Source of the DNA: CAZIGK01 sp964538615
Lineage (GTDB): Bacteria > Pseudomonadota > Alphaproteobacteria > Rickettsiales > RI-342
Direction: 5' to 3'
NCBI GenBank assembly: GCA_964538615.1
Contig: CAZIGK010000002.1
Coordinates: 96,733-160,732, forward strand
Length of the DNA: 64,000 nucleotides
Shown here: in pieces, positions 7,320 to 16,434 of the stretch
How the letters are laid out: the number at the start of each line of letters is the position of its first letter
Numbering within the stretch: the first letter of the stretch is position 1
Program-made: the position numbers and the translations under genes
The notes under the pieces: model-generated
Told to the model about the DNA's origin: nothing
What the model saw: only the letters and a program-made list of their open reading frames with translations
The model's database searches: none

Positions 7320-10300
7320 ATGCCTTACAGCCAACCACATGCCACCGCGACCCTACAGAATACGGATACGCCAGACTTTTTAACGGCTCTGCGGCAAGCC
7401 ATTACCCACCATAGTTTTGTGGATGAAGAAACCGCCGCCACCCAGCTATTGCACAGCACCCATATTGCGGAGCATACGCGCCAGCGTATCCGTCAGCAGG
7501 CAGCTCAGTTGATAGAGGTGATGCGGGACAGGCATACGCTGGGCGTGGAAAGTTTTATGCAGCAATTCCCTTTAAGTGAAAAAGAGGGCGTGCTGATTAT
7601 GTGTCTGGCGGAGGCGCTGTTGCGTATCCCCGATACGGAAACCATGGATAAACTGATCCGTGATAAGTTCACCGATGCTCAGTGGAATAAACATCTGGGA
7701 GATACAGACCACTTTTTAGTGAATGCTTCGTCCTGGGGGTTAATGCTAACAGGTAAAATTTTGCAATATGAGCAGGATGACGCCCCCGGCTTAATGCGTA
7801 ACTTACTCAACCGCGCCGGAGAACCTGTTATTCGTCAGGCATTGCAATATGCCATGCGTTGGATGGGTAGCCAGTTCATTTTGGGGCAAACCATTGAAGA
7901 AGGCATTGCCAACGCCGCAAAACAGCAAAAAAGAGGCTATACTCATTCCTATGATATGTTGGGTGAAGGCGCACGCAATGACCAGTTTGCACAGGGCTAC
8001 CTGCAAAAATACCAACATGCCATTGCCGCCATCGGGAAAGCCGCCAAAGGGGATAACCTGTTCCGCCGTCCCAGTATTTCCATTAAACTGTCTGCACTAC
8101 ATCCGCGCTATGAATCCCGCCAGAAAGAACGGGTCATGGCAGAGCTGTTACCGCGTTTGAAGCAACTGCTGCTGGACGCCAAAAAACACAACATTATGGC
8201 CGCCATTGACGCAGAAGAAGCACGCCGTCTGGATGTGTCGCTGGATCTGTTTGAAATGCTCTACCGTGATGCTGATTTTGCTGATTGGGAAGGCATTTCC
8301 ATTGTGGTGCAAGCCTACCAGAAACGCGCTATCCATGTAGTGCGATGGCTGTCTGAACTGGCAGCGGATGTTGGCAAGCGTATTCCCGTGCGGCTGGTGA
8401 AAGGTGCTTATTGGGATTCGGAAATTAAAGAAGCACAAATCAAAGGCGCGCAAGACTATCCGGTCTTTACCCGCAAAGTCACCACCGATCTCTCCTATAT
8501 CGCCTGTGCGCAGGAAATGCTGCGCCATGCCAAAGACCGCTTTTATCCCCAGTTTGCCACCCACAACGCCAATACCGTCGCCACCATTATGCAACTGGCT
8601 CCGGAAGGCGTAGCCTACGAATTTCAGCGCTTGCATGGCATGGGGGAAAACCTGCATGACCAACTGGTGGATCGGAAGCAAAACCCGGTTCCTGTGCGTA
8701 TTTATGCCCCTATTGGGGTACATAAAGACCTGCTGGCGTATCTGGTGCGCCGTTTGCTGGAAAATGGGGCGAACAGTTCCTTCATTCACCAGCTGGCGGA
8801 TAAACGCATCCCTATCGATGCACTTACCAGTGACCCATTGAATGAAGTCCTGCATTTTAACGGCCAGTTCCAGAATCCAGAGATTCCCCTGCCTGCCCAT
8901 ATTTACAGCGTAGGCCGCCCTAATTCCCAAGGGTTGGATATGAATTACCCGCAACATCTGCAACGCTTTGCAGAAGAAGCGCGCCCTTACCAATACCATG
9001 CCTATGCGGTGACAAGCCTGATTCATGGACATAAAGCACTGGGGGAAGCACATGCTGTACGCAACCCCGCGAATGGCAATGATGCTGTGGGGCAATGGAT
9101 GCAGGCATCCGAAGAAGATTGTGCCAAAGCTCTGGCCATAACCTGTGGCTATCAGAGCACATGGGCAACGACCCGCGTCAGTCAGCGTGCGGATATACTC
9201 CGTCGTTGCGCGGAATTGCTGGAGAGAGAGCGCTTCCGGCTCATGGCGCTGCTAGTGCGCGAAGCAGGAAAAACCCTGCAGGATGCCGTGGATGAAGTGC
9301 GGGAAGCTGTAGATTTTTGCCATTATTATGCGCTACATGCGGAAAAATTGATGGCGCACCCACAGCGAATGGACGGCCCCACCGGAGAACACAACAGCCT
9401 GAGCCTGCACCCACGCGGCACCTTCTTTTGCGTTAGCCCGTGGAACTTCCCGCTCGCCATCTTTACCGGACAAATAATGGCGGCCTTGGTCTGCGGCAAT
9501 ACAGTGATTGCCAAACCCGCAGAGCAAACCAGCCTGATTGCCCATGAAGCGGTGCGCCTGTTCTATGAAGCGGGCATTCCGGAGCAGGCACTCAGCCTGC
9601 TGCTGGGAGATGGCGCAGCCATTGGCAAATCTGTTTTACAGGACACGCGCATTGCTGGCGTTGCCTTTACGGGGTCACTGGCAACGGCTCGCGCTATTCA
9701 GCAAGCACTGTTCAACCGTGGTGGTGCCCTGCCCCACCTTATCGCGGAAACAGGTGGCCAGAACTGCATGATTGTGGATAGCTCTGCCCTGCATGAACAG
9801 GTAGTGGATGACGTGCTGTTTTCAGCGTTTGGCAGTGCGGGGCAGCGTTGTTCCGCCCTGCGTATTCTCTGTGTGCAGGAAGATGTGGCCGATGAGGTAG
9901 AAACCATGCTACAGGGTGCCATGCGGGAAATGACCCTTGGCAACCCATGGCATGCGGCAACGGATATCGGGCCGATTATTGATGCGGAAGCCAAAGCCAA
10001 TCTGCAAAAACATCAACAAGCCATGCGGGATAAAGGCCGTGTGGTGTTTGAACTGCCACTGCCGGATGCCCTGATGAGCGCCGGGCATTTTGTAGCACCT
10101 TCGGTGTATCGTATTGATAGCATTGCCGAACTGCCGGAAGAGCATTTTGGCCCCATACTGCACATCCTGCGCTTCAAAGCGATGGAATTGGATGGGCTGA
10201 TTGAGCAGATTAACGCTTCCGGCTACGGCCTGACACTGGGCGTGCATAGCCGTATTGATGCCACCATTCACCATATTTCCAGCCGGGCACATGTGGGCAA

Positions 10301-10484
10301 TATCTACATCAACCGTGGCATGACAGGTGCCGTAGTTGGGGTGCAGCCCTTTGGCGGCGAAAATCTTTCCGGCACTGGCTTTAAAGCTGGTGGCCCGTAT
10401 TACCTATTGAAATTCCTCTCTGAACGCACCCTGACAGTCAACACCGCAGCCATTGGGGGTAATTTGGATTTGTTTACCAGTTGA
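7320..10484 (+). CDS. putA: Bifunctional proline dehydrogenase / P5C dehydrogenase
   Basis: Oxidises proline to glutamate in two steps, passing electrons from the FAD-bound proline dehydrogenase to the quinone pool. The 1054-residue protein has an N-terminal arm, a beta/alpha-barrel proline dehydrogenase domain (RLVKGAYWDSEIKEAQ, ATHNANTVATI, YEFQRLHGMGE), and an aldehyde dehydrogenase domain with general base Glu810 (IAETGGQN) and nucleophile Cys844 (SAGQRCSALR). There is no N-terminal ribbon-helix-helix DNA-binding domain, and the length excludes the trifunctional form. The ATG at 7320 has AAGAGG ten bases upstream; an in-frame GTG at 7293 is less likely. Two unknown small genes follow on the same strand. 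Confidence 0.97.
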   Translation: MPYSQPHATATLQNTDTPDFLTALRQAITHHSFVDEETAATQLLHSTHIAEHTRQRIRQQAAQLIEVMRDRHTLGVESFMQQFPLSEKEGVLIMCLAEALLRIPDTETMDKLIRDKFTDAQWNKHLGDTDHFLVNASSWGLMLTGKILQYEQDDAPGLMRNLLNRAGEPVIRQALQYAMRWMGSQFILGQTIEEGIANAAKQQKRGYTHSYDMLGEGARNDQFAQGYLQKYQHAIAAIGKAAKGDNLFRRPSISIKLSALHPRYESRQKERVMAELLPRLKQLLLDAKKHNIMAAIDAEEARRLDVSLDLFEMLYRDADFADWEGISIVVQAYQKRAIHVVRWLSELAADVGKRIPVRLVKGAYWDSEIKEAQIKGAQDYPVFTRKVTTDLSYIACAQEMLRHAKDRFYPQFATHNANTVATIMQLAPEGVAYEFQRLHGMGENLHDQLVDRKQNPVPVRIYAPIGVHKDLLAYLVRRLLENGANSSFIHQLADKRIPIDALTSDPLNEVLHFNGQFQNPEIPLPAHIYSVGRPNSQGLDMNYPQHLQRFAEEARPYQYHAYAVTSLIHGHKALGEAHAVRNPANGNDAVGQWMQASEEDCAKALAITCGYQSTWATTRVSQRADILRRCAELLERERFRLMALLVREAGKTLQDAVDEVREAVDFCHYYALHAEKLMAHPQRMDGPTGEHNSLSLHPRGTFFCVSPWNFPLAIFTGQIMAALVCGNTVIAKPAEQTSLIAHEAVRLFYEAGIPEQALSLLLGDGAAIGKSVLQDTRIAGVAFTGSLATARAIQQALFNRGGALPHLIAETGGQNCMIVDSSALHEQVVDDVLFSAFGSAGQRCSALRILCVQEDVADEVETMLQGAMREMTLGNPWHAATDIGPIIDAEAKANLQKHQQAMRDKGRVVFELPLPDALMSAGHFVAPSVYRIDSIAELPEEHFGPILHILRFKAMELDGLIEQINASGYGLTLGVHSRIDATIHHISSRAHVGNIYINRGMTGAVVGVQPFGGENLSGTGFKAGGPYYLLKFLSERTLTVNTAAIGGNLDLFTS

Positions 10485-10575
10485 TGTCATTTTTTTGCTA
10501 CGTTGTCACAGAAACTTCATATAACTTCAGTACAACAGTAGATGAGGTTATTTTTCTGCTAGGGAAACTGCGCGT

Positions 10576-10998
10576 ATGGCCAATAAACCCCCCCAAGAAC
10601 CCCGTGTCATGTCACCGGATAAAGCAAAGTACGCTTTATCCAAATTATTTGCCGAAGGCGGGCAGACGCTGGTTGAGTCATCAAGGGAAGTATTTGAACT
10701 GGCCGCCACTGCTGGCTTGATTAGCCGTGATGTCGCGCAAACAGCCGCCCAATTTGCAGGTGGACTGGTAGGAGTTGGCGCTGTCTTGGGGTTAGGTGCC
10801 ACCTTATCAGAAAACCGCCAGCGTCTTGCTGATGTCGCCGCAGGGGTTGCAGGCGCTCTGGGACATGATAAAGGAGCCATACGGGGTCGCATTCAAAGTA
10901 TTATGGCCGTCTTGGATGGTGTTGCGGAAGGAGCTCTCGCCGAAAGAGCCGCCAACGTCGCCAATGCGATTGAGGCACACCAGGCACAAGCGCGCTAA
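10576..10998 (+). CDS. Uncharacterised Ala/Gly-rich helical protein
   Basis: I do not recognise this 140-residue protein. It has a basic, Pro-containing N-terminus, then amphipathic helices (YALSKLFAEGGQTLVESS), a small-residue stretch near residues 58-76 (QFAGGLVGVGAVLGLGATL) that could be a weak membrane-associating helix, and an Ala-rich C-terminus. There is no signal peptide and no Cys. AGGGAAA upstream gives a reasonable ribosome-binding site. It follows putA by 91 bases and precedes another unknown gene by 23 bases, so those two may be co-transcribed. No function should be assumed from the putA neighbour. Confidence 0.65.
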   Translation: MANKPPQEPRVMSPDKAKYALSKLFAEGGQTLVESSREVFELAATAGLISRDVAQTAAQFAGGLVGVGAVLGLGATLSENRQRLADVAAGVAGALGHDKGAIRGRIQSIMAVLDGVAEGALAERAANVANAIEAHQAQAR

Positions 10999-11021
10999 CC
11001 CTTGCCGATTAAGGTTTTATC

Positions 11022-11366
11022 ATGATGGGCACGCCCGGCGGATCATCGTTCTTCTCAGATTTTGTGACGAAGCATATCGCCCGCAAAACGCCGATTGTGA
11101 TTTTGCACTACAGCAATGACCGTTTGGGTTTTTTGCATTTCTGGTATCTGGCCATGTATGCGTCCGATGCAGAGAAATACGCCAAACTGGCAGAGCGGGA
11201 TGATTTCAACCCAACGGATCACTTTGCCGTACTGGCCGAAGGTGCCGGCACCCCAACAGAAGAGATGCTGGAATATATGTACACCTACTATGGTGCCATT
11301 CCGCCAGAAGATTTACGCCATCTCTGGTGCCCACCAGAATTAAAAGCTCTGGCTCTGCATAGCTGA
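11022..11366 (+). CDS. Uncharacterised 114-residue protein
   Basis: I do not recognise this small protein. It is rich in aromatic residues (FLHFWYLAMYA near residues 37-47, MLEYMYTYYG near 82-91), has one Cys near the end (LWCPPEL) and no signal peptide or obvious membrane helix. The composition suggests a compact globular domain. It begins 23 bases after the preceding unknown gene and probably shares its transcript. Downstream is a 292-base intergenic region that separates it from the convergent flgE. Confidence 0.6.
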   Translation: MMGTPGGSSFFSDFVTKHIARKTPIVILHYSNDRLGFLHFWYLAMYASDAEKYAKLAERDDFNPTDHFAVLAEGAGTPTEEMLEYMYTYYGAIPPEDLRHLWCPPELKALALHS

Positions 11367-11510
11367 ATTTCCTGTACCATGGCATAGAGAACGCACCCGA
11401 ATATGCTCACGGGATTTCGTGATCGTGAAGATGCTTTATAGACTGTTAGCCCCCCCTGTCGTCTTGATTCCCTTAATAACGCACGCTACTGCCATGTAAA
11501 ATAACGGCTA

Positions 11511-11539
11511 AAAAAAGGGCTGGCAGTTGCCTGCCAGCC
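11511..11539 (-). terminator. Rho-independent terminator downstream of flgE
   Basis: A nine-base stem (11518-11526 with 11531-11539) and four-base loop. Read on the minus strand the hairpin is followed by TTTTTT (complement of 11511-11516). It lies about 120 bases after the flgE stop and should end the fliK-flgD-flgE transcript. Confidence 0.8.
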
Positions 11540-11558
11540 AAGTTCACGGGAAACTCAT

Positions 11559-11613
11559 GGGGACAAGGACACCACTTATAGCGGTTCCTTGTGGGGGCAA
11601 TTGTCTCCTTTTT
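11559..11613 (+). terminator. Possible plus-strand terminator in the structured flgE 3' region
   Basis: GGGGACAA (11559-11566) can pair with TTGTCTCC (11601-11608) with one G-U pair, and TTTTT follows at 11609-11613. Inside it CAAGGA/TCCTTG (11564-11569, 11586-11591) forms an alternative stem, and GGCGC/GCGCC (11616-11620, 11626-11630) forms a third just beyond. It could end transcription from the two unknown genes, or be structure in the flgE 3' untranslated region. The rest of 11367-11658 shows nothing I can assign. Confidence 0.35.
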
Positions 11614-11658
11614 CGGGCGCGATGTGCGCCTAGCTGAATAGATTGCCCTCAGAGAAAA

Positions 11659-13890
11659 TTAGCCCACTAGACGGTTCAGCTCTTCCAGCAGGGTATCTGC
11701 GGTAGAGATGACCTTGGTGTTAGATTGATACGCACGCTGCGCCACAATCATATCGGTTAGTTCTTCAGAAAGCTCAACATTGGATGCCTCTACCACTCCG
11801 GCACGGACGTTACCGACCCCGTTGGTTTTGGCTTCACGCAGGTTGAAGTCTCCGGCTTCCTGCGTGGCGGCCCATACGTTACCGGTAAGCGCCTCCAGAC
11901 CATTGTAGTTAGGGAAATCAGCCAATGGAAGCTTGTACAGTTTTTGGTTTTCACCATTGCTGTAGTTCGCAATCACATATCCTTCTTCATCAATGGTGAC
12001 ATTGATAAGAGAGCCAACTTCTGCACCATTCTGGTTAATGAAGGCAACGTTGTAATCTGCGGCAAACTGGCTGAGGCCTGAGGTGTCCCCAAACTCATCG
12101 ACACCGGTTGTACCTGCCGGAAAGCCTGCATTCCCCCAGTCCATCGTTATCTCACTGGGAGACGCACCATTGTTCCAGATGATGTTGATGGGGTTACTCA
12201 AGCCGGAGGAAATACTCCGCAAGCTACCATCCCCGTTGAAGACGATATTGCCGCGTGCAATCTGATTCCCCACCAGTGCCCCATTAATATCCCCATCATC
12301 GGATGCATAGACTTCCGCTGCCCAGGTATTATCCGCCACTTTCAGGTAACTGATGGTAATGTTGTGGCCAGTCCCTAAGGCATCGTAGATACGTACATTT
12401 CGGCTGAAGTGCGGGGTTACTGCACCGTCAGACATATTTTTGTCAATATTGGCAGGGTCATAGAGTTCGGAGAAGATGTTCTCCCCCACATCGAAGGCGC
12501 TATCCGCATCCGCATCAGCCCAAAGCCCCATCTCCTGCACCAAATCATAGGCAGCACCACCGTTGGCCACCATATTCACGTCCGTAAAGGTAACCGTTCC
12601 CAGCGGATCTTCCGTATAAATCCCCAGTGCTGTATCAGACAGCGGGTTTTCCAGCACAAAGGTAATACCATCGGATTCACCCACTTTGTTGGCCAAATCC
12701 CGCAACGTACCAAAACGAGGGGTAGAACCTGCGGCCACCGTATCATACATACCCAGACTGCCCACAAAATCTGTTGCGCCGGCATTGGTGAAGGTCATGG
12801 CGGAATTAGCGTCATCTGGCACAATCACCAACTGATCGTTGACAATGCGCGCATTCAAACCCGGTGTATTGGAAATAGCCTGTGCCAGTGTTTGCATGTT
12901 ATTAAACTGAGGCACATCCGCCAACGGATTGGGTGAGGATTGTTTATATTCAAAGGTGTAGGGGGTTCCATCCACATCAATAATAAACTGAGAATCCACA
13001 CCGGAAGCCGGAGCAGAACCAGAGGTAAAGAAGGTTTGAGTGGTGGAGGTGATATCCACACCACCCGCACCAGAGAAATCCACACCACCCGCGCCCGTAA
13101 TCGCACCAGAGGTACTAAAACCACCATATTCAAAGTCATAAATCAGACCGCCGCTGGTCGTAACTCTTAGGGTAGTTCCCAAACCATCTGTGACACCGCT
13201 ACCGTTATCCACGTTATCCTGCACCAGAGTACCCGCAATGGGGGCAATCGGGTCATCAGCACTAATACTGCTGTTGAGACCAGAAGAAAAGTTGATAATT
13301 TGCCCATTACCACGTGCGACTGGCTGACGTGCATCCAAATTAGTGCCGACGTCAATTTGGGTGGTTGCGGCGACCACACCATTGCCAAACTCAATATTCA
13401 CCGTTTCCAGTGATTGGGTGGTGGAAAAGGGCACCGTATTGACGTTACCGGGCTGCCCAGGCAGACGCCCTTCACGATCCAGTGGCCAGCCTTGCAGGTA
13501 AAATCCACCCTGACGACTATACATATTGCCCAGCGCATCCACTTCAAACTGGCCAGCACGGGTAAACATCATGCGGGCATCGCTGGCCTGACTGTCTGGC
13601 CGCTGGCTGACCACAAACATACCACTGCCCTGAATAGCAATATCCGTATTGGAATCGGTCGAGGTCAGCAACCCCTGCTTAGAAACCAACTGACGCACTC
13701 CGGCCAGCACCCCGCCCGGATTGTACGAAACTGAGGAAGCCGAGTTGTTCACCAACGTTTCAAAGTACGCTTTATTGGCTTTATAGCCGACGGTATTGAC
13801 GTTGGAAATATTGTCGGAGATGGCACCGATTTTGGTACCTTGCCCCTTAATGCCGGAAACGCCTGAATAGAGAGAACCGTAAATGGACAT
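11659..13890 (-). CDS. flgE: Flagellar hook protein FlgE
   Basis: Subunit of the flexible hook that joins the flagellar rod to the filament. The 743-residue protein has the conserved flagellar-rod N-terminus (SLYSGVSGIKGQGTKIGAIS, then NISNVNTVGYK) and the C-terminal coiled segment (EELTDMIVAQRAYQSNTKVI) that form the hook core. It is much longer than the ~400-residue enterobacterial protein; the extra length is in the exposed middle domains, including a Gly/Ser-rich stretch with a twice-repeated GAGGVD near residues 266-280. AAGGAG precedes the start. It is the last gene of fliK-flgD-flgE and a clear terminator lies downstream. Confidence 0.96.
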   Translation of the reverse strand: MSIYGSLYSGVSGIKGQGTKIGAISDNISNVNTVGYKANKAYFETLVNNSASSVSYNPGGVLAGVRQLVSKQGLLTSTDSNTDIAIQGSGMFVVSQRPDSQASDARMMFTRAGQFEVDALGNMYSRQGGFYLQGWPLDREGRLPGQPGNVNTVPFSTTQSLETVNIEFGNGVVAATTQIDVGTNLDARQPVARGNGQIINFSSGLNSSISADDPIAPIAGTLVQDNVDNGSGVTDGLGTTLRVTTSGGLIYDFEYGGFSTSGAITGAGGVDFSGAGGVDITSTTQTFFTSGSAPASGVDSQFIIDVDGTPYTFEYKQSSPNPLADVPQFNNMQTLAQAISNTPGLNARIVNDQLVIVPDDANSAMTFTNAGATDFVGSLGMYDTVAAGSTPRFGTLRDLANKVGESDGITFVLENPLSDTALGIYTEDPLGTVTFTDVNMVANGGAAYDLVQEMGLWADADADSAFDVGENIFSELYDPANIDKNMSDGAVTPHFSRNVRIYDALGTGHNITISYLKVADNTWAAEVYASDDGDINGALVGNQIARGNIVFNGDGSLRSISSGLSNPINIIWNNGASPSEITMDWGNAGFPAGTTGVDEFGDTSGLSQFAADYNVAFINQNGAEVGSLINVTIDEEGYVIANYSNGENQKLYKLPLADFPNYNGLEALTGNVWAATQEAGDFNLREAKTNGVGNVRAGVVEASNVELSEELTDMIVAQRAYQSNTKVISTADTLLEELNRLVG

Positions 13891-13977
13891 GACGTTTACT
13901 CCTTTATAATGCCTCTGGAAATGGATGCTGTATTTGGCTTACTGGGTTGAATAAAAATGATGGCTAACCATGTGTCC

Positions 13978-14682
13978 CTAACTGGTGACCGCAGGTTTAG
14001 TGGCTTTAATGGAGGTGATGGAACTCATGGGTACGCCGTATTTGCCAATGAGCAGCACTGGCTCTTCGGATTCCATGTAGACACCATCTATGATGCCACT
14101 GACCGTAGTGGAAAGTTCTTTGGGGCTGCCGTTACTATCCAGTATAGAGACAGTCACGCTATACATGCCATCCGGCTGCTGGTTGCCATCCGTTCCTTTG
14201 CCATCCCAGGTGAAACGATGCACACCAGGGCCATACCATGCCGGGTCATCGAAGGCTTTTTTGTACACCAGTGCGCCTTTTTCGTTGTAGACAAAGATTT
14301 CGCCCTGACGGACGGCTTCTTCTACGGTGAAGCTGATATCGGTCGAGCCATTGTACAGTTGCGTGACATTGCCCACCGTCTCTACGGATTTGCCAATATA
14401 ACTAACGGGATCGTAATTACCTTTTGAGCTTAGCTCGATCAGGTCATCCAGTTTTTTATTGGTATTGATGCTTTGTTCCACCTCCGTGAAGGCGACAATC
14501 TGGTTGGTGAATTCCGAGGCATCCTGAGGATCTGTGGGATCCTGATTTTTCAATTGTGTGGTAAAAAGCGTCAGAAAGCTGCTGAAATCCTCCGCCAATT
14601 GGGAAAGTCCGGCATCCGAAACTTTTTTAGCGGTTTCCTGTGTTTGCTGGGTTGTCAGGCCTGTTGCGACTGAAGTGACCAT
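13978..14682 (-). CDS. flgD: Hook-capping / hook assembly protein FlgD
   Basis: Scaffold that caps the growing hook and is needed for FlgE polymerisation. The 234-residue protein carries the conserved N-terminal export and cap region (FLTLFTTQLKNQDPTDP near residues 36-52, then FTNQIVAFTEVEQSINTN), followed by a FlgD Ig-like/tudor domain (FTWDGKGTDGNQQPDGMYSV). It begins 15 bases after the fliK-like stop and is followed by flgE after 87 bases. AAGGAAGG upstream gives a strong start. I found no separate promoter in the flgD-flgE gap. Confidence 0.95.
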   Translation of the reverse strand: MVTSVATGLTTQQTQETAKKVSDAGLSQLAEDFSSFLTLFTTQLKNQDPTDPQDASEFTNQIVAFTEVEQSINTNKKLDDLIELSSKGNYDPVSYIGKSVETVGNVTQLYNGSTDISFTVEEAVRQGEIFVYNEKGALVYKKAFDDPAWYGPGVHRFTWDGKGTDGNQQPDGMYSVTVSILDSNGSPKELSTTVSGIIDGVYMESEEPVLLIGKYGVPMSSITSIKATKPAVTS

Positions 14683-14697
14683 ATACCGTTCCTTCCT

Positions 14698-16362
14698 TTA
14701 TACCCGAATATCCACGTTGCCTTGCGTACTGAAGGCGTACAATGCTTCTGCAACCGAGAGAACGGGTGCATCCAAATCCATGCCACTGTTGGCGGATGAT
14801 TGTTGCATCATATGAGCAAAATCATCCTGCTGTGCGGAAGCCTGATGCTGCGAGCCATGGTGACCAAACTCACCACCAGATTGACTGCCGCTGCTAAAAC
14901 TAAACTCCGCCTGCTGATTTTCAAATTTCAGCCCGGCATCCTGCAACATGCGTTGCAGTTCTTTGCTATCCCGTTGCAGCATGTCCATAGTATCTACACT
15001 ATCGGCATGAATGCTGATGCTGCGAATGGTATCATCCCGCATGCTGATACGAATATCTACACCGCCCAGCTCTTCAGGATGCAATTGCAAACGAATGCTA
15101 TCCTGCCCAGTGGCCGCCGCATGGCGAATATGCATAAGCACCTGATCGCTGGGGGCAGCATAACTATACAACGGACGGCTATGGCTTTGCGCTGCTTCCG
15201 GCATGGTGCGCGCCATAGCTTCCAGCGTGTGGGCAGCCGGTGGTAGTTGTATGGCTTGTGTAGGTTCCGTCGCCAGCGGCAGGTTGTGCTGCTTGGCTAT
15301 GTGTTGCAGATGATCCGTAAAACCAGCGGTGTTATCCGTGGTTGCTGCTGTTTGCGCCCCTTGAAAAGCATCCGCACCATCCTGCGCAAAGGACTGCAAC
15401 AGAGAATCCCCCCCCTGCCCTTGCTGCTGCTGACTGGTGGAGGCATCATGCTGGGCAGAGGTCACGGCTGGCACATCAAGGGTAGGAGCTTGTTGCCCCT
15501 GCTGCCCTGAGGGAGCGGTAGCACTGCCGGAAGCATATTTAGCGGTTTCCGCCACCATCACGGCAGTGGGCTGCTGCACAGCGATCCATTGCGGCAATAC
15601 AGAAGCGGTTTCCACCATCATTTCTGTGGGCATGGATTCTGCTGCCGATAATTCTGCGGCCTGCTTCACATTCGCTGTCCCCATAGGCTGGCTGGCCGAC
15701 TGAGGAGCGGAATCGGCGGCAAAAAGTTTCTGGCCTAGCTGCTGTTTGCGCTGCTGTATTTGCTGAATGAATGATTGGATAGCGCCATCATCCACACCGG
15801 ACGCCGCCTCTGCCGGAACCACACCCGTTGCCACTACCTGCGGCTGCACTGCATCCGCCATTGTTTGCAACCACTGCTGGGTTTGCAGCCAATGATGACT
15901 GGTGACATCCGATAACGTGGCCGCACGATTATCCGTAAGATCGGTCGGTGCAGCGGCAGGCACCGCCGCATCTTTTTGCGCAAAAGCCGCTTGTAGCTGG
16001 CTTTGCACCTCCTGCGGCAATGTTTGCCACTGCTCTTGCGAAAGCATGCCTTGCAAAGCATCCGGCATGACAGGGGATACAGTTTCCGCTGGCAGCGCAT
16101 TAGGAGCGGCAATTTCTGCCGGCAATGCATCCGCACCATGGAGAGAGAGCCATTGCCCGGCATTCCAGACGCTTTGATTCCCATCGGCTGGCACAGCTTG
16201 CCCGGCACTAGCATCCCCCATCAACAACCCAAGCAATCCGGCAAAGCCACCTGCCTGCCCCACACTCTCGCCCTGCCCGAACAGCCCTTGCTGTCCGGCA
16301 GCAAACGAGCCGGTGGCACCGACCTTTTGCTGGCTGAGAAGTGAGTTGAGAATGGCGCTCAT
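14698..16362 (-). CDS. fliK: Flagellar hook-length control protein (FliK-like)
   Basis: A 554-residue protein. Its first ~380 residues are low-complexity and rich in Gln, Ala and Ser, as in other FliK rulers. The C-terminal Flg_hook domain is recognisable near residues 415-490 (LQLHPEELGGVDIRISM and MLQDAGLKFENQQAEFSFSS). In the family it measures hook length and switches export from hook to filament subunits. The N-terminal part diverges quickly, so identification rests on the C-terminal domain and on the position before flgD and flgE. The ribosome-binding site is weak (GGAACC). A near-perfect sigma-54 promoter lies 51 bases upstream. Confidence 0.88.
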   Translation of the reverse strand: MSAILNSLLSQQKVGATGSFAAGQQGLFGQGESVGQAGGFAGLLGLLMGDASAGQAVPADGNQSVWNAGQWLSLHGADALPAEIAAPNALPAETVSPVMPDALQGMLSQEQWQTLPQEVQSQLQAAFAQKDAAVPAAAPTDLTDNRAATLSDVTSHHWLQTQQWLQTMADAVQPQVVATGVVPAEAASGVDDGAIQSFIQQIQQRKQQLGQKLFAADSAPQSASQPMGTANVKQAAELSAAESMPTEMMVETASVLPQWIAVQQPTAVMVAETAKYASGSATAPSGQQGQQAPTLDVPAVTSAQHDASTSQQQQGQGGDSLLQSFAQDGADAFQGAQTAATTDNTAGFTDHLQHIAKQHNLPLATEPTQAIQLPPAAHTLEAMARTMPEAAQSHSRPLYSYAAPSDQVLMHIRHAAATGQDSIRLQLHPEELGGVDIRISMRDDTIRSISIHADSVDTMDMLQRDSKELQRMLQDAGLKFENQQAEFSFSSGSQSGGEFGHHGSQHQASAQQDDFAHMMQQSSANSGMDLDAPVLSVAEALYAFSTQGNVDIRV

Positions 16363-16412
16363 GAAGCAGGTTCCAATAAAGGGTTAGAAACAAAAAGACT
16401 CAGGTTTATGAA

Positions 16413-16428
16413 AGCAATAACTATGCCA
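16413..16428 (-). promoter_or_regulatory. Sigma-54 (-24/-12) promoter for fliK-flgD-flgE
   Basis: On the minus strand the sequence is TGGCATAGTTATTGCT, with the invariant GG and GC separated by exactly ten bases as in the RpoN consensus TGGCACG-N4-TTGCT. It sits between the FlaG-like B stop and the fliK start, giving a leader of about 40 bases. Confidence 0.8.
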
Positions 16429-16434
16429 AAGTGA

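Noticed and set aside
8148..9095. A 315-codon minus-strand frame inside putA
   Set aside because: Its protein is domain-free and Gln/His/Phe-rich, and putA in this region is plainly the coding strand.
10481..10720. Small frame overlapping the end of putA and the next gene
   Set aside because: It overlaps real genes at both ends and has no ribosome-binding site.
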